Below are positions 37,159 to 45,356 of a DNA stretch of 64,000 nucleotides, in pieces. The notes under the pieces were generated by a model. That model made no database searches, was not told where the DNA came from, and was given only the letters and a program-made list of their open reading frames with translations. Position 1 is the first letter of the stretch. Each line of letters begins with the position of its first letter. Source of the DNA: Nocardioides glacieisoli (GTDB lineage Bacteria; Actinomycetota; Actinomycetes; Propionibacteriales; Nocardioidaceae); NCBI RefSeq assembly GCF_004137245.1, contig NZ_SDWS01000001.1, positions 62,001 to 126,000 of the forward strand, read 5' to 3'. The translations under genes and the position numbers were made by a program.

Positions 37159-37224
37159 GTCGTTTCCACCGTCTCGATGCGTAAGCCCCCCTCATGGGGA
37201 AAGAAGTCCGTCTGACTTTACCTG

Positions 37225-37283
37225 CCGTGTCCCCGTTGCTCGGCAACACCCCGAGCGCTCAGGCCGATCCACGACCAGCTCAG
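37225..37283. repeat. Direct repeat, right copy
   Basis: CCGTGTCCC and GATCCACGACCAGCTCAG match the left copy at 34679-34719. The interval between the two parts is longer here (32 against 14 bases) and contains GCTCGG...CCGAGC, a small hairpin. The second part leads straight into the transposase remnant, so the repeat is probably the left end of an IS1380-like element. Confidence 0.5.
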
Positions 37284-37410
37284 TTTCGCGCCTGTCTTCG
37301 ATGACCCGAACCTGGTGTCGCCGGCCGGGCTGGTGCGGGCCCGCGGCTGGCTGAAGCGGCAGGGTTCCGCCCAGCTGCGCCCGGCTGCGGACGAGTGCCA
37401 GGTCGGTTGC
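37276..37410 (+). pseudogene. Remnant of an IS1380-family transposase N-terminus
   Basis: Read from CAG at 37276, the frame gives QLSFAPVFDDPNLVSPAG and then LVRARGWLKRQGSAQLRPAA. The block FDDPNLVSxAGLV is the opening of IS1380-type transposases in actinobacteria as I know them, usually followed by a short helix ending in AGL-x-xL. The similarity fades after about 45 codons and the frame then has no transposase features, so most of the gene is lost. Database confirmation was not possible. Confidence 0.55.
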
Positions 37411-37535
37411 CGCTCACCGCTGACTGAACATCACATGCGACACGGCAACTCGAGCGTGTGGCAGGGGCGGCCCGGCAACGTCTCGACGCGGGCTCGATAG
37501 GGTGGGTCCACCCGCCACCGCCTGAGGAGTGCTCC

Positions 37536-38231
37536 TTGCCCGAAGACACCGACGGCCCCTACGTCGTGGGCGCGAGCGGTCACCGCCTCTGCGTCGGCTC
37601 GGCCGGCGAGCGGGCCCAAGAGCTGGTCCGGGCCGGGGGCACCTCCGCCTCGTCCAGGCGGCTGCGGGACGCCGTCCTCGCGCTCGCGCCTTGGGACGTG
37701 GTCGTGCACATCGGGGCCGACGACGGCGAAACGGTCGTCGGTGCCGACGCCAGGACGATCTCTTTCGGGTCCAACTCGCGCGTCCTGCTCTTCCTGCGGC
37801 GGTCGATGAAGGTGTCGGAAGGGTCGATCGACCTGCGCGAGGTCGCACTGGGGGCGAAGGAGGGCGAGGCCCGGTTCGTGGTGGACACCGTCGTCGTACC
37901 GTGCCGCACGCTTGACGCGGGGCCGACGCCCGGACCCGACTACTCGGCGTGCGTCAAGATCGACGTGGAAGGAGCCGAGTTCGACGTCCTTGCCGGAGCC
38001 CGTTCGCTGACGGCCGGATCGCGCGCGTGGGCGATCATCATCGAGGTGCTCCACATGGACCCGTTCGAGAAGGCCCGGCTGGCGACCGACTACACGATGC
38101 GGGTGATGGATCGCCGCACCGGCGACCTGGTCGTCGTCCCTCCCGCCAGTCCCCAACGCGTGGCCGAGCTGCTCGACAGCGCATGGCTGCACTCCCAGGA
38201 CGCCGTCCTCACCGCACGGGACGCCGCATGA
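37536..38231 (+). CDS. FkbM-like SAM-dependent methyltransferase
   Basis: A 231-residue Rossmann-type protein. KIDVEGAEFDVLAGARS is the hallmark of FkbM-family methyltransferases. The usual VDVGANxG SAM-binding loop reads VVHIGADDGETV, a slightly altered form. Likely an O-methyltransferase on a sugar. The TTG at 37536 was chosen because GAGGAG lies 6 bases upstream; an in-frame ATG at 37458 would add 26 residues without a ribosome-binding site. The end overlaps the next gene by ATGA. Confidence 0.75.
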   Translation: MPEDTDGPYVVGASGHRLCVGSAGERAQELVRAGGTSASSRRLRDAVLALAPWDVVVHIGADDGETVVGADARTISFGSNSRVLLFLRRSMKVSEGSIDLREVALGAKEGEARFVVDTVVVPCRTLDAGPTPGPDYSACVKIDVEGAEFDVLAGARSLTAGSRAWAIIIEVLHMDPFEKARLATDYTMRVMDRRTGDLVVVPPASPQRVAELLDSAWLHSQDAVLTARDAA

Positions 38232-39259
38232 GCGCCGATCGCACGATGCCCCGCAGGGCGGTCTACCGCGCCCTGGTCGGCGGCTACGAGCAGCTGCGCG
38301 AGGAGGAGGTCGCTCACGACTCGGGGCTGCCGTTCATCTGCTTCACCGACGACCCGACCCTGACCAGCGAGACGTGGCAGGTGGTGGTCGTCGAGGCCCG
38401 GCTGCCCCGGGACCCCACGCGCAGCGCCCGGGCGCTGAAGATCCTCGGCCACCCCGCGCTCGAGGACTTCGACGAGACCCTGTGGGTCGACAACACCGTG
38501 GCCCTGACCCGGCCACCCGACGAGCTCTTCGACGAGTGGCTGGCCGACGCTGACGTGGCGGCACCTCTGCACTCCTACCGCGCGTCGGTGCTCGCCGAGG
38601 CCGAGGCCGTCCTCGACTCCGGGCTCGACGACTTCGCGCGGGTCTACGAGCAGCTCACCCACTACCTGTCCGTCGACGCCGAGGCGCTGGAGGCCAACCC
38701 GCACTGGACCGGCATGCTCGCGCGACGACGTACGGACTCGTCGGTCGCAGCCATGACGGGATGGTGGGAGGACGTGCTGCGCTACTCACGACGTGACCAG
38801 CTCTCGTTCGTGCCGGCGATGCGCCGCCACCGCGCGCGGCTCGCGTCCCTCCCCGTCGACTCGCACGTCTCCCCGTGGCACGAGTGGCCGCGTGCCGAGG
38901 GGAGGGACCGGAGCCGGACCGGCTCCGGCCTGCGTGAGGCGCTGCGGCCGCCGGTCGCCCGCATCGGCGTCCTCCAGCAGGCCCTGGACGAGGCGACCCG
39001 GACGCTCGCCGTGACCGTCGACCACCGTGACGAGATCATTGCCCGCCACGACGAGACGATCACCGGCCTCCACGAGGCCCTCGCCGAGGCCAACCAGCGT
39101 GCCCACGACCACCAGGTCGAGCTCGACACGGTGCGCCACGAGCGCAACCTCACGGCCCGGGACCTCAACGACGCGAAGAGGAAGGTCAGACGCCTCCGAC
39201 GGCGCCTCCAGCGAGCCACCGGCGCACCGGACGACGGGGCCGATGACGGCGAGCGATGA
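38228..39259 (+). CDS. DUF616/TOD1-like glycosyltransferase with coiled coil, high-G+C paralogue
   Basis: A 343-residue protein, paralogous to the gene at 35929: FICFTDDPTLTSETWQVVVVE, DFDETLWVDNTVALT, WTGMLARRR and LRYSRRDQLSFVPAM correspond residue for residue in order. Residues 1-235 form the transferase-like domain; 245-335 are a coiled coil (HDETITGLHEALAEANQRAH). Its composition is that of the host, unlike its paralogue. Coupled to the FkbM gene by ATGA; a small coiled-coil protein follows. The donor is not known. Confidence 0.8.
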   Translation: MSADRTMPRRAVYRALVGGYEQLREEEVAHDSGLPFICFTDDPTLTSETWQVVVVEARLPRDPTRSARALKILGHPALEDFDETLWVDNTVALTRPPDELFDEWLADADVAAPLHSYRASVLAEAEAVLDSGLDDFARVYEQLTHYLSVDAEALEANPHWTGMLARRRTDSSVAAMTGWWEDVLRYSRRDQLSFVPAMRRHRARLASLPVDSHVSPWHEWPRAEGRDRSRTGSGLREALRPPVARIGVLQQALDEATRTLAVTVDHRDEIIARHDETITGLHEALAEANQRAHDHQVELDTVRHERNLTARDLNDAKRKVRRLRRRLQRATGAPDDGADDGER

Positions 39260-39320
39260 GGCCGCGCGCAGTGAGATAACCTGACGCGCGCAGTTGCGAC
39301 GAGCTTGTGGAGGAGACAGC

Positions 39321-39656
39321 GTGACCCAGGACGCGACCGATCGGTCCGAGGCGGACCGGCTCCGTGAGGAGGTCGCCGAGGCCCGGCACCACCTGCTCAC
39401 CGTCCAGGACCACGTCGTGGGGCTCGAGGCCGAGAACGGCCGGCTCCACCTCGACCTCACCCGCGTGACGATGGAGCTGCGCCGCCAGCGCAAGCGGACC
39501 AAGACCCTGCTCAAGCAGCGCGACGACGCGCGTGCCCGCCTGGCCGACGTACGCGCCCGGCTGGAGCGCCACCGGGGCCGCGGCGCCGAGCTCGAGCAGC
39601 CGCGGGCGTCCATCGCCCGCCGAGTGGCCCGGCGGGTGCGCGGGGCGCTGCGGTGA
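39321..39656 (+). CDS. Small coiled-coil protein
   Basis: A 111-residue protein, nearly all coiled coil with heptads (ADRLREEVAEARHHLLTVQD, LEAENGRLHLDLTRVTMELR) and then an Arg/Lys-rich helix (RRQRKRTKTLLKQRDDARAR). GTG start after GGAGGAG; the stop overlaps the GTG of the tandem glycosyltransferase (GTGA). The coil resembles the tails of the two DUF616 proteins, so it may pair with them; this is inference. No membrane segment. Confidence 0.75.
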   Translation: MTQDATDRSEADRLREEVAEARHHLLTVQDHVVGLEAENGRLHLDLTRVTMELRRQRKRTKTLLKQRDDARARLADVRARLERHRGRGAELEQPRASIARRVARRVRGALR

Positions 39657-41287
39657 GTCCCCAGCCGATCGCACCACCGCGGTTCTCGATCGTCACCCCG
39701 GTCTACGACCCGCCGATCGACGTGCTCAAGGAGTGCATCGAGTCGGTCCTCGCCCAGGACTTCGACAGCTGGGAGCTCATCCTGGTCGACGACTTCTCCC
39801 CGAACGCCGCCGTCCCGACGGTCATCGCGCAGTACGCCCAGCAGGACGCGCGGATCCAGCTGATCGAGCGCGACACCAACGGGCACATCGTGGCCGCCTC
39901 CAACGACGGCGTCGCCGCCGCGACAGGTGAGTTCATCGCCCTGCTCGACCACGACGACCTGCTCGTCCCCGAGGCGCTGTCGCGGGTGGCCGGGGCGATC
40001 GACCGCCACGACGACGTCGACTACGTCTACACCGACGAGGACAAGGTCGGCGAGGACGGTGCGACCTACGGCGCCTTCCGCAAGCCCGACTGGTCCCCCG
40101 AGCGCCTGCGCGGCCAGATGTACACCTCGCACCTGTCCGTGCTCCGCACCAGCCTGGTCCGGGAGGTGGGCGGGTTCCGTGAGGGCTTCGACGGCTCCCA
40201 GGACCACGACCTCGTCCTGCGGGTCACCGAGCGCGCCCGGCGCGTCGTCCACGTCCCCGAGGTGCTCTACCACTGGCGCGCCGTCGAGGGCTCGACCGCG
40301 GTCGACATCGAGGCGAAGCCCTATGCCGAGGCGGCCGGCATCCGTGCGGTGCAGGAGCACCTCGACCGGCTGGGCATCGACGCCACCGCAGGTCCGGGCG
40401 CGGAGCCGGGGAGGTACGTCGTCCAGCGGCGCCTGGACCCCGCGGTGACGGTGTCCGTCGTCATCCCGACGATGGGTCAGTCGTCACTGGTGCGCGGCCG
40501 TCGCCGGGTGCTGGTCGTCGAGGCCGTGCGCTCGCTCCTGGAGCGCACGGACCACGAGGCCGTCGAGGTCGTGGTCGTCCACGACACCCCCACTCCGTCC
40601 GCCGTCCTCGACGAGCTCCGGGAGGTCGCGGGTGACCGGCTGGTGCTGGTGCCCTTCGACCGGCCGTTCAACTTCAGCGAGAAGATCAACGTCGGCGTCT
40701 GCCACGCCTCCGGCGACCGCGTCGTCTTCCTCAACGACGACGTCGAGGCGATCTCGCAGGGCTGGCTCGAGCAGCTCGTCGCCCCGCTCGACGAGCCCGA
40801 CGTGGGTCTCACCGGCGCCAAGCTCTACTTCAGCGACCAGACCGTGCAGCACGCCGGCCACGCCTACTACAACGCGGGCTACCACCACCCCTTCAAGTTC
40901 TGGACCCGCGACGAGGTCGGTCCGTTCGGCGAGCTCGTCGTGAGCCGCGAGGTCACCGGCGTGACCGCGGCGTGCGCGGCCATGAGGCGCGAGACGTTCT
41001 TCGCCATCGGTGGCTTCTCCGAGGCGCTGCCGGGCAACTTCAACGACGTCGACCTCTGCTACAAGGTGCAGGCCGCCGGCCTGCGTACCCTCTACGTCGC
41101 CACCAGCGAGCTCTACCACTACGAGTCGCGCACCCGGGAGGCCCGCGTGCAGGAGTGGGAGCGCCTGGCCGTCGTCGCCCGGTGGGGCGTGGCGGCAGAG
41201 GACCGCTTCACCCCGAGCGAGGTCGCGATGCCCAACCTGCGCCGCGTGCAGGAGCTGCCCGACGAGCTGTTCGAGCCGATCGTCTAG
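39653..41287 (+). CDS. Glycosyltransferase with two family 2 domains
   Basis: A 544-residue protein with two GT-A domains. The first (10-230) has FSIVTPVYDPPIDVLKECI, LVDDFSPN and ALLDHDDLL. The second (about 265-500) has VSVVIPTMG, VFLNDDVEA and the acceptor-side NFNDVDLCYKVQAAG. Tandem GT2 proteins of this kind often add two sugars to a surface glycan. GTG start. The 3' end overlaps that of the convergent gene by 4 bases. Confidence 0.9.
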   Translation: MSPQPIAPPRFSIVTPVYDPPIDVLKECIESVLAQDFDSWELILVDDFSPNAAVPTVIAQYAQQDARIQLIERDTNGHIVAASNDGVAAATGEFIALLDHDDLLVPEALSRVAGAIDRHDDVDYVYTDEDKVGEDGATYGAFRKPDWSPERLRGQMYTSHLSVLRTSLVREVGGFREGFDGSQDHDLVLRVTERARRVVHVPEVLYHWRAVEGSTAVDIEAKPYAEAAGIRAVQEHLDRLGIDATAGPGAEPGRYVVQRRLDPAVTVSVVIPTMGQSSLVRGRRRVLVVEAVRSLLERTDHEAVEVVVVHDTPTPSAVLDELREVAGDRLVLVPFDRPFNFSEKINVGVCHASGDRVVFLNDDVEAISQGWLEQLVAPLDEPDVGLTGAKLYFSDQTVQHAGHAYYNAGYHHPFKFWTRDEVGPFGELVVSREVTGVTAACAAMRRETFFAIGGFSEALPGNFNDVDLCYKVQAAGLRTLYVATSELYHYESRTREARVQEWERLAVVARWGVAAEDRFTPSEVAMPNLRRVQELPDELFEPIV

Positions 41288-42471
41288 CGACGGAGGTAGG
41301 GCTCGAGCGCCCGGGTGAGCGGCTCGGCCACGGAGTCCCACGCCCACCGCGCGTGGGCATCCTCGGCGGCCGGGAGTGCGCGGTCGGCGTACGCCGTGGT
41401 GTCGCGCGCGAGCGCCACGGCCTCGTGCAGCGCCGCGTCCCACTCGTGGGCCTTGGCGAGCCGGCCGGTGACGCCGTCCTCGATGGCCTCGTCGAGCGAC
41501 GGCGTGTGCGAGGCGACGGTCCACGTGCCGACCACGGCCGCCTCGAAGAACTTCAGGTCGGACTTGCAGATGTTGAACGCCGTGTGGGACAGCGGTGCGA
41601 TGTTGACCTCGACCTCCGCGATGGAGCGCTGCAGCTCGACGTAGTGCATGAACTTCTGGAACTCCACGCGCTCGCGGTGCGGCTCGAGGGCTCCGAGGTC
41701 GTCGAGGTACCCGACGATCCGCACGGACACGTCGTCGTCCTCGTCGAGCAGGCGGGCGAGTGCGGTGCTGGCGACGGCGAAGTCGCGCACGTGGGAGGGC
41801 GTACCGCTGAAGTAGCCGACGGTGACGGGGCCGGAGCGGCGCCACCTGCCGGCCACCTTGGCGTCGAGCAGCTCGCGGGAGTACTCCTGCTGGGTGCGGT
41901 TGAGCACGTTGGGCACGATCGCCGCGCCGTCCTCGACATAGCCGGAGAGGCGGCTGGCGAGGAGCGAGTTGGTGGTCGTGGCGCCCCGGCACGCGGCCAG
42001 GGAGGCGTTGAGGCGGCCCATGTAGGCGAACCAGACGTCCCACTCGGCGTTGACGTCCGGGTCCTTGCCCAGGGAGCTCATGACCAGCTCGGCGAAGTCC
42101 ACGTCGAAGACGAGGTCGTCGCAGTCGAAGATCATCGGGACGCCGTGGGAGGTGGCCTTCTGGGCGAGCTCGCGCAGGGCGGCGTTCCACGGGTAGCGGG
42201 CCACCACGATGGCGTCGAGCTCGGGCACGATCCGGGTCAGCGCGCGCAGCTCGTCGTCGCAGAACCACCCCGCTCGCAGTCGTCCCGCTGGCTCGTGGTT
42301 GAGGGCGTCGACGGTGTTGGCGACGCGGTAGCGGAAGGTGCTCGTGTCGGGCGTGCGGTAGACGAACGCCACGCGGTGCTCGCCGTCCAGCATCGTGCCG
42401 ACGCGCTCGGCCATCGAGCTGTCCCACAGGTCCTTGACGCTGCTGGGAGGCTCGGGGAGGTCAGTGAACAT
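41284..42471 (-). CDS. GT-B glycosyltransferase (family 4-like)
   Basis: A 395-residue protein. The N-terminal half has VAFVYRTPDTSTFRYRVAN, DAIVVARYPWN and PMIFDCDDLVFD; the C-terminal half has VGYFSGTPSHVRDFAVA, then the nucleotide-sugar site NICKSDLKFFEAAVVGTWTVAS (the ExxxxG region). This is the pattern of GT4-type retaining enzymes found in surface polysaccharide clusters. ATG start; 11-base overlap with the WsaF-like gene upstream, so they form an operon. Confidence 0.85.
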   Translation of the reverse strand: MFTDLPEPPSSVKDLWDSSMAERVGTMLDGEHRVAFVYRTPDTSTFRYRVANTVDALNHEPAGRLRAGWFCDDELRALTRIVPELDAIVVARYPWNAALRELAQKATSHGVPMIFDCDDLVFDVDFAELVMSSLGKDPDVNAEWDVWFAYMGRLNASLAACRGATTTNSLLASRLSGYVEDGAAIVPNVLNRTQQEYSRELLDAKVAGRWRRSGPVTVGYFSGTPSHVRDFAVASTALARLLDEDDDVSVRIVGYLDDLGALEPHRERVEFQKFMHYVELQRSIAEVEVNIAPLSHTAFNICKSDLKFFEAAVVGTWTVASHTPSLDEAIEDGVTGRLAKAHEWDAALHEAVALARDTTAYADRALPAAEDAHARWAWDSVAEPLTRALEPYLRR

Positions 42472-44242
42472 CGGGGACGATGCTCTCCTCGGTGGTGCCC
42501 TCGCCGGCGCGGTCGGTGCCCAGCGTGGCGCGGAAGCGGTCCATCACCCAGTCGACGACAGGGACCAGCGTGGCCTCCCAGTCGCGGTTGATGTGGTCCG
42601 CGGCGACGTTGGCGGCGCGCTGCTGCGGGTCGCGGGCGAGCTCGACCAGCTCACGCAGGCCCTCGAGCAGCCCGTCGACGGTCGAGGGAGCCACGATGAT
42701 GTTGTCCGAGATGTCGGACAGGTCGGTCTTGATGCCGTGCGAGTTCGTGAGCACGGCCGCCCCGACCGAGGCGAGGTCGTAGGGCGGGTACGACGGGTGC
42801 GGGGTGTCCATCAGCACGAGCGCGGCGTCCATCGAGGCCACGAGGTCCTGGTAGTCGGTCCAGCCGAGGCCCTCGATGACGTTGACCTTCACGTCGCGCG
42901 GGAGGGTCAGCTCCGGCGTGCCACGGCCGACGAAGTGGATGTCCCACTCGTCGGGGTCGATGATGCGCTGCTCGACGGCCCGCGCGAGGACCTGGGCGCC
43001 GCGCCAGAACAGGTTACGGGCGTTGAGCGGGCGCGAGTAGAAGAACAGGTTGCGCTTGGTGCCGCCCGATCCGGCCGGGACGGCGGAGGCGTCGCGCGTG
43101 GGGAAGGCCGGCTCGAGCGCGATGGCGCTGTCTGCCAGGTGGGGGAGTCCACCGGGGCCGGACAGGTGCGCGAGCAACCGGGAGGTGTTGACCACGACGG
43201 CGAGGTCGGGCTCGGCGAGCGTCTCGGAGCAGAGCAGCCGCTCGTCGCCGTAGGCGTAGAACATCCGCTCGTCCTCCTGGAGCAGGTAGAGCACCTGCTC
43301 GCGGGGGATGTCGCTGTCGAGCACCGCGCGGGTGGTCCACCACGACGTCGTCATCACGAGGTCGCGGTCGGTGAACTGCAGGCGCTGGCTCCCGTCGGTC
43401 GAGACCTGCTCGAGCTCGAGGATCCCGTCGAGGCGGATGCCGGTGGCCTCCTCGAGGAGCGAGATCACCTGGCCGTCGGGCATGTCGGTGCGGGTCACCA
43501 GCCGCAGGGTGCCGTTGCCCAGCCGGTTGGCCAGCTGCACGCCGAGGATGATCGCGGTGCCGACGCCCCCGAAGAGGCTGTGCGGCGCGACGCTGTCGGT
43601 GACGATGCTGATGCGGTGCTCGCCGGCGCCCAGGTGCGTCACGGGCATCGGCGCGATGGCCTGCCAGCGTTCGGCGTACAACGCGTCCACGTAGGGCTCG
43701 CGCAGGGCACCGCGCGGGGCGATGCGGCCCTCGACCCGGCCGTGGCGCAGGTAGTGGACGAGCGGGTTCCAGTGCGTCTTGGCGACGTCGGGGTTCTGTT
43801 GGAGGTAGCCCGAGGTCGAGAACTTCTCGCTCGGGTCGAGGCCCTCGCGGGCGCCGAAGCGGATGAAGTGCTTCACCACGTCGCGGTCCGCGGGGAGGTC
43901 GGGGCGGAAGTGGCGGTAGTAGTCCTCGTCGAAGAAGCCGGACTCGCGCACCAGGCGCGCGTCGTCCTCGCCGGGGTTGAGCACCCGGCCCTCGGCCTTC
44001 CCGGTGCGCAGGTAGTGGACGAGGGGGTTCATCCCCGACGCAGCCACGTCGCCGTTGCGGCGCAGGTAGGCGTTGGTGGAGAACGCCTTGGACGGGTTCC
44101 TGCCGTCGCGCGCGCCCTGCCTCAGGTAGTGCAGGACGGGATCGATGCCGGACTTGCGCACGTCCGGGTTCTTCTGGAGGTAGAAGTCGACGTCGAAGAG
44201 GTCCGACTCCCGCAACAGGTCTGCATCCGACTGCTTGCTCAC
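42461..44242 (-). CDS. WsaF-like glycosyltransferase with four N-terminal repeats
   Basis: A 593-residue protein. The first 185 residues contain four repeats of a ~35-residue unit: FDVDFYLQKNPDVRKSGIDP, then STNAYLRRNGDVAASGMNP, a diverged DEDYYRHFRPDL, and STSGYLQQNPDVAKTHWNP, each followed by xxHYLRxGxxEGR. The rest (about 215-570) is a GT-B transferase like the rhamnosyltransferase WsaF: HRISIVTDSVAPHSLFGGVG, LFFYSRPLNARNLFWRG, and YPPYDLASVGAAVLTNSHG as donor site. GTG start. The repeats probably bind glycan or partner proteins. Confidence 0.85.
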   Translation of the reverse strand: MSKQSDADLLRESDLFDVDFYLQKNPDVRKSGIDPVLHYLRQGARDGRNPSKAFSTNAYLRRNGDVAASGMNPLVHYLRTGKAEGRVLNPGEDDARLVRESGFFDEDYYRHFRPDLPADRDVVKHFIRFGAREGLDPSEKFSTSGYLQQNPDVAKTHWNPLVHYLRHGRVEGRIAPRGALREPYVDALYAERWQAIAPMPVTHLGAGEHRISIVTDSVAPHSLFGGVGTAIILGVQLANRLGNGTLRLVTRTDMPDGQVISLLEEATGIRLDGILELEQVSTDGSQRLQFTDRDLVMTTSWWTTRAVLDSDIPREQVLYLLQEDERMFYAYGDERLLCSETLAEPDLAVVVNTSRLLAHLSGPGGLPHLADSAIALEPAFPTRDASAVPAGSGGTKRNLFFYSRPLNARNLFWRGAQVLARAVEQRIIDPDEWDIHFVGRGTPELTLPRDVKVNVIEGLGWTDYQDLVASMDAALVLMDTPHPSYPPYDLASVGAAVLTNSHGIKTDLSDISDNIIVAPSTVDGLLEGLRELVELARDPQQRAANVAADHINRDWEATLVPVVDWVMDRFRATLGTDRAGEGTTEESIVPDVH

Positions 44243-44285
44243 GCCCCCACCCTCTCGTCTCGTGCCGCGGTGAGCATAATCCGCC

Positions 44286-45356
44286 TCAGGACACCAGGCC
44301 GGCCGTCGGCCGCGGCTTGTGCTTCAGCGCGGGCGCCTCGACGAGGTGCCACGACGCCTGAGCGAGCAGCCACACGATCGGCGTGGTGATGGCGATGACG
44401 GCCCACGGGCTGGGGTCGCCGCCCAGGAGCTCGATGGTGGCCTGCTGCACGGGCCAGGCCCAGATGTAGACGCCGTAGGACGCGTCGCCGAGCCGGGTGA
44501 GCCGCCGACCGATCGGCGGCAGGGCGTAGGCGAACCAGCAGCACAGGTAGACCGCGCAGACGGTCCACACGACCACCCGGAGCGCGTCGGGACCGAGCCC
44601 GCTCAGCACGCACAGCACCAGGGCGACCAGCGCCAGCGGCCAGGTCAGCACGATGCGGTCCTTGAAGGAGTACGCCGTCGCGCTCACCGCGAACGCCGCG
44701 AGCACGTAGATGGCGCCCAGGCTGTCGTTGGTGATCGAGATCCACACGGCCGCCCACGCGAGACCGAGCACGGACAGGGCGACCATGAGGCCCCGTCGGC
44801 GCAACAGGCCGGTCACGCCCAGCACGGCGAGGCCGGCGTAGGCGAAGACCTCCACGGGGAGGCTCCACAGCGGGCCGTTGACGGCACCGGCGTACTCGAG
44901 GTCCTCGAAGACGCCCGGGAGCCCGGCGCCGAACGGGAACAGGAGCGTGATCCGGACCGGGTAGATCCAGGTCTCCCAGGAACCGAAGTACGTCCGCAGG
45001 CCGTCCGAGGTGACGAGCGGTCCGAGCACGAAGGCGGTGACCAGCCCGACCACGGCCAGCGCGGGCAGCAGTCGCAGAGCACGCTTGATCCAGAAGTCGC
45101 GCGGCGAGGGGTCGTACTCCCAGCTGCGCCGGATCAGCAGCCCACTCACCGAGAAGAAGATCAGGACACCGACGGCTCCCAGGCTCGCATCGAGCTGGTG
45201 CAACGGCTCCACCTCCCCGACGAGGGCGAAGGAGTGCGAGACGAGCACCGCCCACGCCGCGAGGAGTCGCAGGATGTCGAAGTTGTTGTCGCGGTCGCCG
45301 ATGCGATCGCCCAGCCGGACCGGTCCGAAACGGTGCGTCGTCGCCGTCGTGCTCAC
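44286..45356 (-). CDS. Acyltransferase 3 family membrane protein
   Basis: A 356-residue protein with about ten membrane helices. NNFDILRLLAAWAVLVSHSF near residue 23 carries the family's catalytic-type His. GPLWSLPVEVFAYAGLAVLG and YGVYIWAWPVQQ are typical. It should acetylate (or otherwise acylate) a sugar of the glycan at the membrane. GTG start inside a GTGA overlap with rfbG. Confidence 0.9.
   Translation of the reverse strand: MSTTATTHRFGPVRLGDRIGDRDNNFDILRLLAAWAVLVSHSFALVGEVEPLHQLDASLGAVGVLIFFSVSGLLIRRSWEYDPSPRDFWIKRALRLLPALAVVGLVTAFVLGPLVTSDGLRTYFGSWETWIYPVRITLLFPFGAGLPGVFEDLEYAGAVNGPLWSLPVEVFAYAGLAVLGVTGLLRRRGLMVALSVLGLAWAAVWISITNDSLGAIYVLAAFAVSATAYSFKDRIVLTWPLALVALVLCVLSGLGPDALRVVVWTVCAVYLCCWFAYALPPIGRRLTRLGDASYGVYIWAWPVQQATIELLGGDPSPWAVIAITTPIVWLLAQASWHLVEAPALKHKPRPTAGLVS

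Larger units (their letters stand above)
37159..37535. other. Gene-free stretch with repeat and IS remnant
   Basis: No intact gene. It contains the start region of the low-G+C unit (minus strand), the hairpin CCCC-ATGA-GGGG near 37186, the right copy of the direct repeat (37225-37283), a remnant of an IS1380-type transposase N-terminus to about 37410, and the leader of the FkbM gene, with GAGGAG at 37524-37529 as ribosome-binding site. Confidence 0.6.

Noticed and set aside
37276..37500. A small intact gene on the plus strand in the IS remnant
   Set aside because: An open frame exists, but only the first ~45 codons resemble transposase, the rest is without features, and there is no ribosome-binding site; a remnant is the simpler reading.
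44239..45255. A second gene in another frame within the acyltransferase gene
   Set aside because: The translation is Arg/Pro-rich with no membrane segments, while the acyltransferase frame has ten helices and family motifs.
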